Assembly (NCBI GenBank): GCA_011009095.1
Contig: VTPC01090026.1
Coordinates: 303,145 to 367,144 of the forward strand
DNA: 64,000 nucleotides
Direction: 5' to 3'
Source: Ignelater luminosus
Taxonomy: Eukaryota > Arthropoda > Insecta > Coleoptera > Elateridae
Under the pieces are notes generated by a model. The model was not told the origin of the DNA. It searched no databases and saw only the letters and a program-made list of their open reading frames with translations. The position numbers were made by a program, and so were the translations under genes. The first letter of the stretch is position 1. Every line of letters starts with the position of its first letter. Positions 42,964 through 55,849 of the stretch are shown piece after piece.

Positions 42964-45900
42964 TTTAAATCTGCAATCACTTAAGCTCTTATTAAACATT
43001 TTTGTGATGCATTATACTAAATCAGATATTGGGTTGGTAAGCCATAGTAGGGTGCATCGCACTGTGTAACAATAGATGCAGATTATTATGAGAATAATTA
43101 ATTTAAACTTGGCGCATTCAATTCAACTGCCTGTTTTATTCCAAATTAATTTAATTAGGCATTTCACAGGTTTTGTTTGGCATTTCGGTTCTACTAAAAA
43201 CAGTTTCAGCAATATGTATAATATTAAATAGCAGTGTTCTTACTACAAACCGCACACACACTGCCCATAGCATTTGTTACCCAGACAACCTTTAAAGTTA
43301 ATAGGAAAGTTTGTGCTTACGTGAAACCTAAATTTGAATGTTTTCAGATTCTGTGTATATTTTATTTGTACAGAAATAATCTAAACATATTTCATGTCTT
43401 CTTTACTCATCTGATAAGAGCTGGGAATAAAATTGATGAAAATAAAAGAAACTGCCCCGTCTTCTATGTAAATGAAAATTATACTCTTGTGGTCTTTTAA
43501 TACTACCAGATAACCAATGTACCAAAACACATTTTAAATTTGGTTTGTTTTATAAAAACGCTGTTTTTTAGTTTCTATCTTCTTTAATTACATCACTGTT
43601 AGCTGTGTTTTAATCCACTTTAAAAATTATCGTTTAAAAAAGCAACTTGCTCTTTACATTAACATAATGAAATGTTGAGTGCTTTTAGAACAATAAAAAG
43701 TTTGTAACTGTCGTACTCGAAGTAAACATTTTCGTAACTTACTCTTTGCGTATGTTTTTGCCAAAACGTTCATCATTTTGAAACGCGATATGGACTAGTA
43801 AGTAAACATATTATGTAAAACAATATGGTTATTTATGCACAAGTTCTTTGAGTAGTCCTTGTTTCAATTTTAGATTTTCCATTTTTAATCTTTCTTAAAC
43901 AAATGCATCGAAAATTTATATTAAGTATGAATTTATATTAAGTATGAATCTTTCTATTATTAATATGTTTGCAGGAATTCAAACCTTCAAAATTAAAGTG
44001 TAATCATTTGCTTTTATGCAGTTTGAATTTTCATATATTTTAATAATATCAAGTAACGCTTCAAAAGTTACAGTGACAAGCACATCTTACATTGTAACAA
44101 TTTCTTAACAGTATTTTGTAAGTAGAGGTATTTCAGGTGATTTATTATTTATTTATTGCTGTAGTAGAGTAATACACGGATTTTATTTTTCAAGATGCCT
44201 ACACCTCACAGTATTTAAAATTTTAAAATCATAATTTGTCAACATTCTACATATTTGTCACTAAATGCAAATATCTAAATTCCACATTATGTTACGTATC
44301 ATTTGGGAACTTGAACTTCTATAATTTAGTTTAATTTATATCGATTAGACTTCAAACTTCATTCCTACACAATAAAATTATTTTGCTGGAGTACTTTTCC
44401 CTAAAATTAGCATTTCTTAAAATAATTCAAGTTTCTTTTTTCCATAATAAACTGTGTTTATTAGGTTAAATGAAATTTTCCATGATTTGCTTGACCGCCC
44501 CATTATTTCGTCGATTTATATTATTAAATTTTCTTCGTGAAATTTAATACGCTTGAACGATACTTTCTGAGTGAAAGGAAATTAGATTTATAACGAAGAA
44601 AATTTATCACCGAATTTTATGAAAAGAAAGTTTGTCATTAACGAGGGAACAGTACATGTCCTAATTGGTTTTTTAAATCCTAATTAGTTTGGCGTTAATG
44701 AATTTAGCTATGAACGGATGAGGTAGAGTGGCTTAAGAGGCGAAAGAAAATGGCAGGGCAAGTCTTGAGGGCATAATTAAATGTTCTATATCTGGAGGCA
44801 ACGGTTCACTACTATTATATCAGGAGGGGGAGATAGGTCCTTTACCCCATTTTCAGTTCCTCAGGTTATAAAACACAAGAACGCCTTTATTGTCCGATAA
44901 TACCGAATACATTTCCCTTCTCCTGTTCGATATTGTAATTCGAGAAAAAGCGATTTTAAACAAAGGAAAATATAAGTTAGCGTAAAATTTTCACTTGAAC
45001 AATTCATGATGCTTTTTACACTTAATTGTTCATGCTGAAAAACTGAAAGTGCGGGAATTCAAGTACTACTGCGAGAAATTCGATGATATATTTGCTCCAA
45101 TTTTTTTAGCTCGATTTTGCATTTGAAACGGAATTCGTTTCACAAATAGTAGAATGGAAGCTGGAGAGAATAAAGAATGATCGATCTGCTCACAAAAAGT
45201 TTGAAATATGAGAGTGGCATGTTGCAAAAGTTTTAGGAAAACTGTTATTTAAAAGCTCTTTGCATTGTGTAATGGAAAAAGTTAAATTACGAGAAACAAG
45301 ACAATTTTTTTTGCATTTATATATGCGCGTTTTATATTACGACTTTCCAATAAATATTTGAATTGAAAGCATTCTCTGATGTGTTATATTCTCGAATTTT
45401 ACTGTACTTCATAAACGTTTATAGACGTTTTACTTTTAGTGTAAATATCTGCAAATAATAAAGTTTTCCATTTAATGTATCATAAACAGCTTAAGACACT
45501 GGTTTTAATAATTTAATAGTTTTGTTACTTATGCAGGATTGCATCTTAAAGTTTCCTTTGTAATCTTTGAAGTGAACAAAATTTAAACTTGATTCCTATT
45601 CATCAATTATTGTTGCATTTTTCAAGTAGCCTTTGAGTTAAACGGTCAAGAGATTTGTTTATGTCGGCAAACTTTTTCTACTATTATACTAATGAGTTTC
45701 TCGTGCTCCATTCTAAACTCAACTTGAAACCCAAAGCTACAATTTGACTTCTAAACTCATTAGTCAGCAAATCGTAGACTGATTTCATCAATGCTAGTTG
45801 CTACTACATGCATCAACTGGGTGATTAAGATACATTTTTAATGTGCACCAAAGCAACAACTGATCGATATTTTAGGTTTGTAAGTATTTCTGAAATATTT

Positions 45901-46420
45901 ATTTTGATTTTCCTTCTAATGTTAACCACAATATTTATCTCGTGATTTCTTGATCATACTTAATGATTTAGAGCGTAGAGAAGAATAGAAAAGTAGGTAG
46001 CATTCCTTCATCTGAGGTAGTTCTTTATTTGTGACTGTTGGAAACTTGCTACTAAACTGTTCTAAAAACATGGACTTATCAGGATGGTTTTGATAGAGAC
46101 TGTATTATTCAGAATATCTAGAAATGACAGGACGTTTTTAAGTTGACCTTCATCGTAAATTAAAAATGTAAATATTTAAAAATTGAATTACATCACTTTT
46201 TGTGTGTATTCTTTATAATGTCTTCAAGCTTTTGGTTTTTTTATTGAAAATCTATCAGATAATGATTTAATATGTGAATGAGGTAATTAACACATCATCT
46301 ATCGTTTCTTCACAGACCCGACCTTTTTAGTTTTCTTAAGAAGACTAATGGAGCTCGATTTTGGGCCACCAAACCTATATTTGCAGTTAATTCTTTTAAG
46401 CAGTTAATGGGTTATCCATT
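42964..46420. other. AT-rich non-coding stretch
   Basis: The frame 43234-43500 has no motif. A short tandem copy (TTATATTAAGTATGAA twice at about 43915-43950) is minor. No transposase blocks seen. About 44490-44900 is denser and listed separately. Confidence 0.45.
44490..44900. promoter_or_regulatory. candidate conserved non-coding island
   Basis: Repeated TAATTGG, CCTAATTAG and GGCGTTAATGAATT homeodomain-like cores lie beside more complex sequence (GGCTTAAGAGGCGAAAGAAAATGGCAG). No open frame or repeat. Regulatory function is inferred from composition only. Confidence 0.2.
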
Positions 46421-46424
46421 AAGT

Positions 46425-48720
46425 AATGGTGTCCTATGTATAGGACAGCCCGAAAAACTGTCGCAATTGTAAAAGATTTTTTTGATTTGCAAGTTACAAG
46501 ATATTTTACATTTCTTTGTGGATGTTGCTCATATTTTTTCTTGCCCATTTGTCATTTGAAGTTCGTAAAAGAATAGCTCAAAGTTTGACTGTTTCTCAGG
46601 GTTGTTACACCTTAATACAAATTATCGAATCTTTAGAAAAGCTGCAATAGCTCTATTTTGATTTGCATTAGAATTACATCTCAGAACATCTAGCTCTGCG
46701 ATTCTCTAGAATTTCTATCCATTTCTGAATTTTCAAGTATAAATTTGTTATAGAAAAATACGGTGTCCTGTATATAGGACATTGGAATTATAAAAACATT
46801 CACAATCGTATCTGGTTGCCCATAAGACTCACAAACATAAAGTTGTACGATGCTTTATTGACCTATTTGATGACTTACGTTAATTTCTATAATTGATAAA
46901 TAGCATAGAAAATCTACGAGATTTAGTGTAGAAGAAATAAAAGCACGGATGAAGATGGGAAATTCTCGGAAAAATTCAGAAGATATAGGCATGATCGGAT
47001 TTTGGACACATTCGATCCAAGAATCTTTATTAACCTTTTAACGCTCTCTGGTAAGGCAGGCATACCAGCAGACAGTAATGTCTATGTTCGTCGCCCTATA
47101 GCTGGATATGGTTTCAAAGTGCCTCAAATGCATTCAGATTGTTACTACTCGGCTGCTATATCTCGCATTTTATTGGAATTATAAGAAATTTCAGTCGGTC
47201 ATAAAAAGCGACAAGGACACTTTTGGTATTACGGTTATACTAGCGCTCATTCCCGCTTCCGTCTTTTTTTATGTTTGCACCCTTTTATCTTTGGGATTAT
47301 CGTTATTTTTAATAGGTTTAGTCCAAAGAGCCTTTTGATTTCTTTTCATCTTTCTTATAGAGCATTTTATTGATTTATTTGTCCAGCAATCCAATGTGTA
47401 TGCCTTATAGACACGTCAAACCTTTGCTCTCACAAAAAGAAGTTAAAACGTTTTTGTTGGAATACTGAAAATCATAGAATTTAACAATTTGCCGCAGTTG
47501 AAAAAATATTGACCATAAGATCTCAACTTCCGTAATAGAATTGCCAGCATATTTCCTGTAAAACGTTTTTTAAAGGTGCTTCGATTTCTTCACATAAATA
47601 ATTCAAAAAATGCCTGCACGTAGTACTGTTGAATATAACAAATTTCACACAGTTCGACCCATGCCAGACTATTTTTATGAGGGGTTTAGTGCTTCGTTTA
47701 CTACCCAGCAGAAATATCTAAAACGTTGGCAAATAGAAGATTTTGTGTATATTTTGACAACTTCTTCAGAACAACATTACTATTTATGCAAAAGTTATCA
47801 GACAAAGACCTGTTTGGCTGTGGAGCGATTCGTCAAACAAGAAATCATTTTCTAGAACGAAAGTTATTGGAAGACAGAACTAACTATATAGGATGCAATA
47901 AGGTGTCTGCTACAAAATGAAAAGATTGAGGCACAAAAATATGCATAATACAACCGACCATGGCCAAGTTCTTAGGACTAACAAGGCTGGAAAACCCGAA
48001 ACAATTGCTTGTGGACTACAACAAACATATGGGAGATTGCTCCGAAGAGCAGGAAGTGGTGGATAAAGTTTTTCTATTATTTTCTGGATGTAGTCATTGC
48101 CAACGCGTTCATCCTTTATAAAAAAACTTTAAAAATAACTAATACACGAAACAAAACGATGCGTCCCTTGCAGTTCAAAAGTAAGCTTGCCAATCGCTAA
48201 TAGAGGATTTTACAGCAAGACAGAAACCTAGACCATCAACCCTTGAAGGTGAGTTTTTGAATGTGACTAATTTTCTCCAGAAAACAACGGCGCGACGTTG
48301 CAAAGGATACAGCAAACGAAGACTGCAAAAATGGAGTACAGTAATGTGCATCGACTGCCAAGTGGCTGAATGCTTTATTGTATACCATACAAACTAGTTT
48401 TACGTTTTTCAGTAATTTTATAAAAGAGTTCGTTAAATTTTATATTTTTATTGTAGCTATCTTTATATCTTGTTACTCACCATAAGATATCCAATGAGTA
48501 ATTAGCCTTTATAACATTGCTGGTATACCTGCTATACAAGGAAACACGGGCAACATTTTTTGGTTGGTTTACCAGTCTTTTTTGAGAAACTAAATATCCA
48601 AAAATATATTTACATCACAAACAACATATAGGGCAAAAGAAGTTATCAGATATTCCAATAGATAGTCATAACCTTTAAAGGGTTAACTGGTAAAACTATT
48701 TCTGAGTAGTATAACCATTT
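46425..48720 (+). mobile_element. piggyBac-like element, approximate extent
   Basis: Coding blocks at 47600-48420 are clearly piggyBac. The left limit is guessed from CCATTAAG followed by GGTGTCCTATGTATAGGACA at about 46419-46447, a palindrome that recurs at 46762-46782 (GGTGTCCTGTATATAGGACA). The right limit is guessed from AAAGGGTTAAC at about 48680. I could not match the two ends to each other, so the borders are weak. Confidence 0.35.
47600..48420 (+). pseudogene. piggyBac transposase, C-terminal part
   Basis: VYFDNFFRTTLLFMQKLSDK (from about 47748) is the conserved DNFFTS block with its catalytic Asp still present. DLFGCGAIRQTRNHFLERKL follows, then NKVSATK and (frames mixed) VDYNKHMGDCSEEQEVVDKV (about 48010-48070), where the usual GGVDR.DQ has been altered. 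KWWIKFFYYFLDVVIANAFI and LQFKSKLANR follow (48055-48200), then a Cys-rich end, TTARRCKGYSKRRLQKW and CIDCQVAECFIVYHTN (48285-48395), matching the C-terminal cysteine domain of piggyBac. Frameshifts and stops. Confidence 0.7.
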
Positions 48721-49011
48721 AACTATGACTCTTTCTTGTTATTTTGATAATTTTTCTGAAAATTAGAAGTCAGAAGAAAATATTTGTGTGTATATTTCTT
48801 TTTAATTTTTGGACTGACTACTGAGCAAAATTCACTCTTTGCTGATTTGATAGTTTCGAGATATCTACAAAAAAAGTCCTGGATTGGATTCCTTTCATTT
48901 TCGAGTGAAAACCTTTCACAGTAGATGGTAGTAGTCATTTATAAATTATTTTTATGTATTGCACACGTAACTGGTTAGCGATAAAGTAGAAATTCAGAAT
49001 TTAAAAATGTA

Positions 49012-49035
49012 GAGAGTGAGTTTTGCATCCAACGG
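49012..49035 (+). repeat. GAGTGAGTTTTGCATC direct repeat, copy 1
   Basis: GAGTGAGTTTTGCATCCAAC here recurs as GAGTGAGTTTTGCATCTAAC at about 50247-50268, and in weaker form (GAGGAAGTTTTGCATCTATA) at about 50395-50414, all in the same orientation. They bracket the minus-strand GQN-family pseudogene. Confidence 0.5.
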
Positions 49036-49229
49036 TTTCAGAGAGATACTTTTGCGGCTGAATGTTTGCCTAAATTAGGCAAATTCAATATTAATAACTC
49101 GCTGAATTTTTTATAATACAGTAATTTGTTGTCAGATCATCATAAACTAAGTATTACAACATACAACATTAACAGAAAACTGATTGTATTTGAATATTTT
49201 AACCTAAAAGCGCGTTCGTTCGAGATCTT

Positions 49230-50110
49230 GATACTCTGGGGACTGTGGCACTGTTCTTCAGAAAAGGCTCCAGCACTTTGAATTTGTACTAGATGGAAAT
49301 TGATACATTTTTGTAAAACAAAAGTTCAGGATCAGTTTTCTAGTCGGTACGAGAATAAGATATTAGTAGGCGATCAATGCTGCTTTTATCCCGTGTAAGC
49401 TGTCTTCCAAATGGAAGAGGATTGGAAGACAATGCAGAAATCTTTTTACCTTTCTTGCACACTGCTTTTGCCACGCCAGTGTTAGAAAAATAGTTTGGTT
49501 CACCTTGTACAGCAATGCTTTCTGTGCCGTCTCGGGTTAAACTAAATCGTTTACTATTATTTAATTGGAAATGCCAGAAACCAGGTACCTTTAGAACTTG
49601 TTTTGCATCCGTCTTCCAGTCAGAAATATTCCATTGCTCAGTGCTTCTAAGTGTTGTATGTTGTTTGACAATTTCATTGTATTCATTAGGTTTTACAGTA
49701 GTGGATTGCTTTTTATGCTTTTTTCAATCAAACCGAACAGTCGATCTAAAGGCATAAATGAGTGGCCACCACTAAAAAAACTAATTCTAGCTTTGAAACT
49801 GTCTTTGGGGCATCTCTTAAGAGCCATGATAAAAGCATCGCAATTATGGTAATGTTTTTGTTTTGGCCTCCAGAGTCATCGGCTAAGAGGAGCACAGTAG
49901 CAGTTGATTCTTGAAAAGCAAAGTGCTTTAAAAACTAGTGTATTGCCGAAGCTATTGCATTTGAATCTTTGGCTGCATCAGTTTCTAACCAATTATAAGC
50001 CACAATATGGGATCGATCTAGGCATCCTTTGGAACTACCATTAACAACAGGAAAATTTTAATAATTTATCTATTGACTAATGTAGCACGTTTGATCTGGT
50101 AATTTAGGTG
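49230..50110 (-). pseudogene. GQN-family DDE-like protein, copy 2
   Basis: Minus-strand text, from 50040 down: NGSSKGCLDRSHIVAYNWLE, TDAAKDSNAIASAIH, then TVLLLADDSGGQNKNITIIA (about 49920-49860; the family's SDxCxGQNxN catalytic block with Asp present and the Cys changed to Ser), FFSGGHSFMPLDRLFGLIEK (about 49775-49705), a 126-codon open stretch of linker (EYNEIVKQHTTLRSTEQWN, DWKTDAKQVLKVPGFWHFQ) and GKKISALSSNPLPFGRQ (49440-49390). It matches the second half of copies 1, 3 and 4. One or two frame changes and early stops break it, and the N-terminus is missing. Confidence 0.5.
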
Positions 50111-50599
50111 GAGCCAAAAACTGTCCGCAACAATAATAAACATTTTAACAGTGTATGTTATATGTGCAGAACACACGACGAAATACAAAGATGTCTATTG
50201 GCCAAAATGCAAAGAGATACGTTTGTCACTAATTTGCCAAAGCAAAGAGTGAGTTTTGCATCTAACGCAACATTTTGTTAATTTACTTCCATATAAAATA
50301 GCAACCTATGATCCAAAATAATGTCACCACGAAATTCCTTGAAACATTGGCTATTCAGGAATGTATTTAACTCATTTTTCAAAATTTTGTTGAAGAGGAA
50401 GTTTTGCATCTATACGCCTCATATGATCTGTATTAATTCCGGGTATGAAAATCAATATTGAAAGACTGGATCAAGGTACGTATGATTGTATAAGAAAAGT
50501 ACGTAGATGTCCTTGATATAACACAATAAATAAGTAAAATTTCGATTTTGATCAGCATAACCCTTTGTGAACGGCCTTTATTATTTTGCTGGTAAATGG

Positions 50600-51005
50600 G
50601 CTGCTTAGTCATACCTTCGTTCTAAAGGTATTTGTGGTTTGAAATAATTTGTGGGTTTTGGAATCAATATATGTCTCTATTGAATTGAAAATTAAGTTTT
50701 ACTCTCCCATTTTCTACTTTCAAAGCTGAATCCCTTACAGGCGCTTTGGGTCTCAAATTGTCTCTTGTCAAGCGTTTGCCTACATCTTCGTTACTGATTT
50801 GTACATCATTCAGCTCCATTTGTAACAATCTTGCTGTTACAAACTTAGACAATCTTAGGCACGGAGTTCTTAAAAATCTGACCCGCATGACATTGGTAAC
50901 TCGCTTTTTGCCTTGTCTGCCAATATGATCAAATCTTCGAGCTATCCTGCAATAGCTCATTCCTTCTTCTAGCAGTACAACAGCTTGAACACATTCAATG
51001 CAAAT
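50600..51005 (-). pseudogene. Tc1-like transposase, N-terminal DNA-binding part
   Basis: Minus strand from 51000: CIECVQAVVLLEEGMSYCRI, ARRFDHIGRQGKKRVTNVMR, FLRTPCLRLSKFVTARLLQM, ELNDVQISNEDVGKRLTRDN, LRPKAP. This is the paired helix-turn-helix region of Tc1-type transposases (V.L...G.S...IAR, GR.R..T.R.DRFL...ALR, L......V.IS..TVRRRL...L.AR.P). The open frame is 98 codons (50960-50664). The DDE catalytic domain is absent. Confidence 0.55.
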
Positions 51006-51119
51006 TAAATGAAGACGTCGCGGGAAAAACGAGCTAAGTCCAAATTTAAAAAAATTTTAATTTTACTACCATCTAACTAATGTACGTACTAATAAACAGG
51101 TATATTATAATTAGCCAAA

Positions 51120-51220
51120 TAGCGATCTAAGTCCGTCAAAAACGCAGTTAAAAACAAGGTATACTTTGAAATACCGATCTAAGTCGACGTCGTTTTATAT
51201 AAAACCGATCTACGTCCACT
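51120..51220 (+). repeat. three short CGATCTAMGTCS words
   Basis: GCGATCTAAGTCCG (51122), CCGATCTAAGTCGA (51174) and CCGATCTACGTCCA (51204) recur in the same orientation just upstream of and overlapping the start of the copy 3 reading frame. They may be subterminal sites of that element. Confidence 0.4.
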
Positions 51221-52290
51221 TAAAGGGATTTGTGACTAGGAGTACTCCAGCGCCGAGATGTATTTTTTTAGTTGACAAAATAATATCAATCGTGGTGCCA
51301 GTTGCTTGTGGTTTTACATTAGAGGAACCTTTAATTGAAGATCAAAGGAAACATTTAACTAAACAGTTAAGGAAGATTGAGACAGGGGTTAAAGTTGATA
51401 AATTGAAAACTGCCACTTTTTGCAACCGAAAACGAAAAGCTAAAAGAGCTAGGAAAGAAGACGATTTTGAAGTAATAACAATGGATTATTCCAAAAATCT
51501 TTTTACACCAAATGTAGCAACAAACGATGTGTACTTCAAAAGGTAGTTGACCTTCATAAATTTTAATATTCATGTGCTATAGAATAATAAATCGGTTTTT
51601 ATATGTACTTATCCCCAAACAGTTGCCAAGAAGGGTTCAGACGAAGTGTCATCATTACTATACCATTTCTCTTTCAACTATTTGTCGACAAATGTAAGAC
51701 ATTTAGAAGTTTACTGCCTCGTGTGCAGTCCAGAAAATTATACAATTCTTTGCCTATTGCACTTTCTTGTATACAAGGAAAACCGCTTTCACAGCATTAA
51801 GGTTGCATTTTCTATTAAGCGATACTCATATCTACAGTGTGATAAAGACTGTGGACTTATAACTCAAAAGGCGACAGTAGAAGTTTTAAAATGCTAGATA
51901 CAAACCTTTTCCCTTTGATGTAGTCAAATGTAGCCAGAATATGCTTTTTGCATGACAAAATATCTTGCAACATTTTACAAAAAAACTTGTCCTGTTCCAA
52001 CTCGACCTATCAAAAAAGCTTTTGTAAATTCAAGCCATGCCCTAACAATAGAAGCTCGTGATAGTTATAATGTCATAATAGCCAGATACCTGATTACATC
52101 AAAGAAAGATTTAAAATCAAGCGCCAGAGCATGCCGAGTTTATTATATAAAGAAGTTTTAGCTATTCCCATAAAAAAGTATAACGAACTGCAGGATATGA
52201 AAAAATTTGTTTCACAAGAAAATCAAAGCTACTATAGTAATCTACCAGGTCATCACATCGAGGTACCAAGTAAAGAGGACGAGTGAGGTA
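51166..52290 (+). pseudogene. GQN-family DDE-like protein, copy 3 (C-terminal two thirds)
   Basis: The frame 51166-51546 ends FEVITMDYSKNLFTPNVATN then DVYFKR, with a presumed first catalytic Asp in MDYSKNL. After frame changes it continues LTFINFNIHVL, TYPQTVAKKGSDEVSSLLYH, FSFNYLSTNVRHLEVYCLVC, SPENYT (51640-51745; the DSCxGQNKNYT block is worn down to CSPENYT), then VAFSIKRYSYLQCDKDCGLI (51805-51865), YKKTCPVPTRPIKKAF (51975-52020), and KYNELQDMKKFVSQENQSYY then SNLPGHHIEVPSKEDE to about 52286. The order matches the same family as copies 1, 2 and 4. The catalytic Asp of the GQN block is lost. Confidence 0.55.
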
Positions 52291-55200
52291 AGAACATCCA
52301 TAAGTATTTAATGGAATCTAAAATGAAAAATAAATATTTTATTTAGATTTGATGTATGGACTTGGATTATTCTTCTATCTGAGAAGTGGACGTTGCATTC
52401 TAAAGTTTATAAGAGTTACATAATTATTTACTTTTCATTTAGAGTATAATAATGTATTAGTTAACAATAAATATACTATCATTAAAAAATGAAAAAAAAA
52501 ACTTTTACAAGTTTAACACAAGAAAAGTTGTAGATCTTGAAACTTTAAAATTGCTTGATTTCAAAAGTTCTAATTTGTGACTTAAGTAGATCATTTTTCT
52601 TGCGACGCACGGCTTCAATTGCAACAAGCAATCTGACTGTCTTCAGGTTAAAATTGCTCGTTATTTTTCGGGGTTCTTTGCCCGTGTAGGACATGTACAT
52701 TGACAACTGCAATGTCAATGAAGTACTATATGAAGCGATGGTACGACTTCTTTGATTTTTGGTCAATTTTATAGAACGATTTCATCCTGTCGACTTTATC
52801 AACGTGTCCTATATACTGTTCCTTTATTTACTGTTTGGAATACTTCTGATTTTTTTTCTGTTTAATCTAGGAATGCAAATAATTATAAAATCTTCCCGAA
52901 TCCATGTTCTGCACCAACTCTTAGTGCAGTGAATACATGGCGTTCAAATATACGAATTTTCGTTTAAATGAAGAATAGCTGAATCATGCCTTTTTCCTTC
53001 AAAAACCCCATCCAATCTTGAATGACATCACAGGGTGTTTAAACTTTTAACATAGAAACCTGTCCATTTTGGCAACACAAACATACATTTAAACATTGCT
53101 GACTTTAAAGAATGTGTGATGTAGGAAATTCTAATTTAATTAATTGTGTACCATATAACGTACATTTATACGTCACACTATGTTATACGTTAGAACAGTT
53201 GCAAATTCGCTATCTAAGAACAACTGCTATAAAAAACATAAATTTATAAACTTTTGTTTATAGGTCCTCTGACCCAAACTACCATTAAAGCCTTATTTAC
53301 AAACAAAGTTAAAGACGAATCTCAGACATACCAATGACTGTCGGCAAACATTGTGTTTCAGTTTGCTTTAAAGTACGATAGCTTGAAAGCCCCTCTGGAT
53401 TTATACTGTCCATCGCTGTCCGTAAGATGTGCTTTTTAATACTAACGCCTAATTATAAATGAATACATAATAGATATTGTTGTTTTGCTTCTGTCTAGAA
53501 GATAATCTTGCTGAGAACGTCAATTTGTTTGACGTTCTTGAAGAAAATAGATCTGCCATTCTCTGCTTTTTAACCGTTTGACTGCTTAATGCTTAGCCAC
53601 AAGTTCAATTTAGCATCCATTGCATTCTACCTACTTTGCCTTCATATGATGGCAAAGCACTCGTGGGATTTTATCGTTATTTTCCAGAATCGTCTTTGGA
53701 GAGTAGTGTAAGCTATAAGCATTTAAGATGTACTTAGTTACTGCCCGGAGTTTTGCTTCTTTGAGAATACCTTTCCAAATATTGCAAACAGCAGAATGTT
53801 TATTCGTGACCAAACGTAACGGCTTGTAAAAGAGCAGCCACAAGCAACAGCAATATCCATGAAATGAAAGAGCATAAACGTAAAAAGTTGGTATTTATTA
53901 GTTTTTTCTAATAATAGGCAAGGTTATAAAATGTTAGAAAATAGATGACATTATAAAAAACACGTTTCACTTACAAAGTACATATTCACAGTCCATTTAT
54001 TTGTTTAAGTCTGTGTCTTAATTATTAACTTTGACCATGCCTTCAGAATTTAATCTTACATTCAATCAGACAGTTTGTTGTACTAGTTTTAGAAAATATA
54101 GACGTTTAGCTACTTTATATCAATAAACTAACAAAAATTAAGGAAATCAGAATAGTAATTATCTATTAAGGAGATGCTCCTAGTGGTAAGATACAAATGT
54201 CAGGAAGAACAGTTCAACTGAGCATAATACAACTGGGTTTTCTATAAAAAGCTTTGAAACTGATTTTAATTACGCAATTATTGCAGCTAACACTTAACAG
54301 TATAGTATAATTAATAATTATTTAGATCTTGTTGTATCAAAGTCACAACATTAAAGAGATAACCAAAAACTAAAAGAAAAGTGATATCGGTCTGAAGACT
54401 CATTTACGTTCAGAAATAGTTTTAGGTAATTAGGTAATAAGTAATTATATTAATCGTTGTAACAATTCGCTCAAAGGTGTTGCAATCTGATAAATAAAAT
54501 TTAAATAAGTAAATTCATGCTATCCACCTCTAAAATCATATCCCAGTTTGCTGAGTTTCAGGTTGAAATGCTTCTTTATAACTTTATTATCAGAGCTGTA
54601 ACATTGACCGAGAAAACTCTAATATTAACTTAAGGCCATTAGGATATCCTTCGAAGTGATTAACAATGAAAAAGCATACTGTGTCAACTTTAACCAGACA
54701 AAAATGAGAAGGTAATTGAGAAGGATCATGAGTTAGTGCCAGACATTTGACAAATACAAGTGTCAGTTACAAAATTCAATTAAGAATAAAAAAAGTATCT
54801 AATTTCTCCACTTGCCAAGAAAAAAGCTGTACAGTGGACAAGTTAAAGACTTTTAAAATGCGTCGCAAAAAAAAGCTAATTGCAACATGTACATATTTTG
54901 TTCAAATTATTCTTATTTATATTAATTGCACTTTGCTAATTCCACGTGTTCATTTATTCTTTCCAACGTAGGAAAATGTAATAACGGCCACGAGTAATAC
55001 GGGATAATTTGACCTCAGATCCCACTTCTGTTTTATACCTACATAATATTATCTTTGTATACCAAGTAAAACAATATGGTTTAATTTAATTCTTATAGTC
55101 TGGAAAACTTTGGCTATACCTCATCTTATCTTTGTTACGTTTTTTTCCAAAGAAGTTTTAATGTTAGAGCTGTAAAAAGCTCTATACTGTTGCTTGCCTT

Positions 55201-55845
55201 TGTTGTTTCAGTTGTAAAAACGCTTCGCGCCGTCTCTTGGGAGATTGGATAGTTTGAATTTGCATTTATTAAGTCTCAATTCAGAAGAAAAATAGTTTTT
55301 GTTATAATTCATTTCTTTTACGTCTAAGCGATAAAAAACCAGTCAGATTTTTTTATTGTCTGTATTGAATACATTTAGGTATTTGTAATGAGCATATTTG
55401 TACCTTGGAACATAAAGGGCGGGAGTCTATTTTTTCTAAAATCTTGATATTAAAAAGCCAGTAGTCCATATCAGTGTTATTTATGTGTGGATAAAAGCCT
55501 AGTGTCCTGCCTATTCCAGTTTAATTTTGAACAATTCCAAAAAGGCCAATGTCACAGTTTTACTGTGTATAAGAGTGGTACAAAAAAAGTGTATGTGGGA
55601 CACCCGCCTTTTTTTTATTTTGCAAAAAAACCTGTTTAGTGTTAACCTGAAAACTAATTTATGTTCTCATTTCAACGTTAGAAAACGTGATCTTCGTTGA
55701 TGATTTTCAATTTAGTATTATTTGAAAATAAATAGAAGAAGTAAAATACTAAGTTAAGCAGTTGCATAACAACACAATAAAGTGCCTGCTACCGCTGGTA
55801 AGTGCGTTATTTAATATAATATGAAAAGACGGTGAACAAAATTAA
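52291..55845. other. AT-rich stretch, unassigned minus-strand frames
   Basis: Minus frames 52545-52766 and 53631-53843 (KHSAVCNIWKGILKEAKLRA, VTKYILNAYSLHYSPKTILE) have protein-like composition but no family I recognise. GAACGTCAATTTGTTTGACGTTC at about 53517-53539 is a small palindrome. The plus frame 54747-54971 is Lys/Phe-rich. No terminal repeats found. Confidence 0.35.
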
Positions 55846-55849
55846 AATT

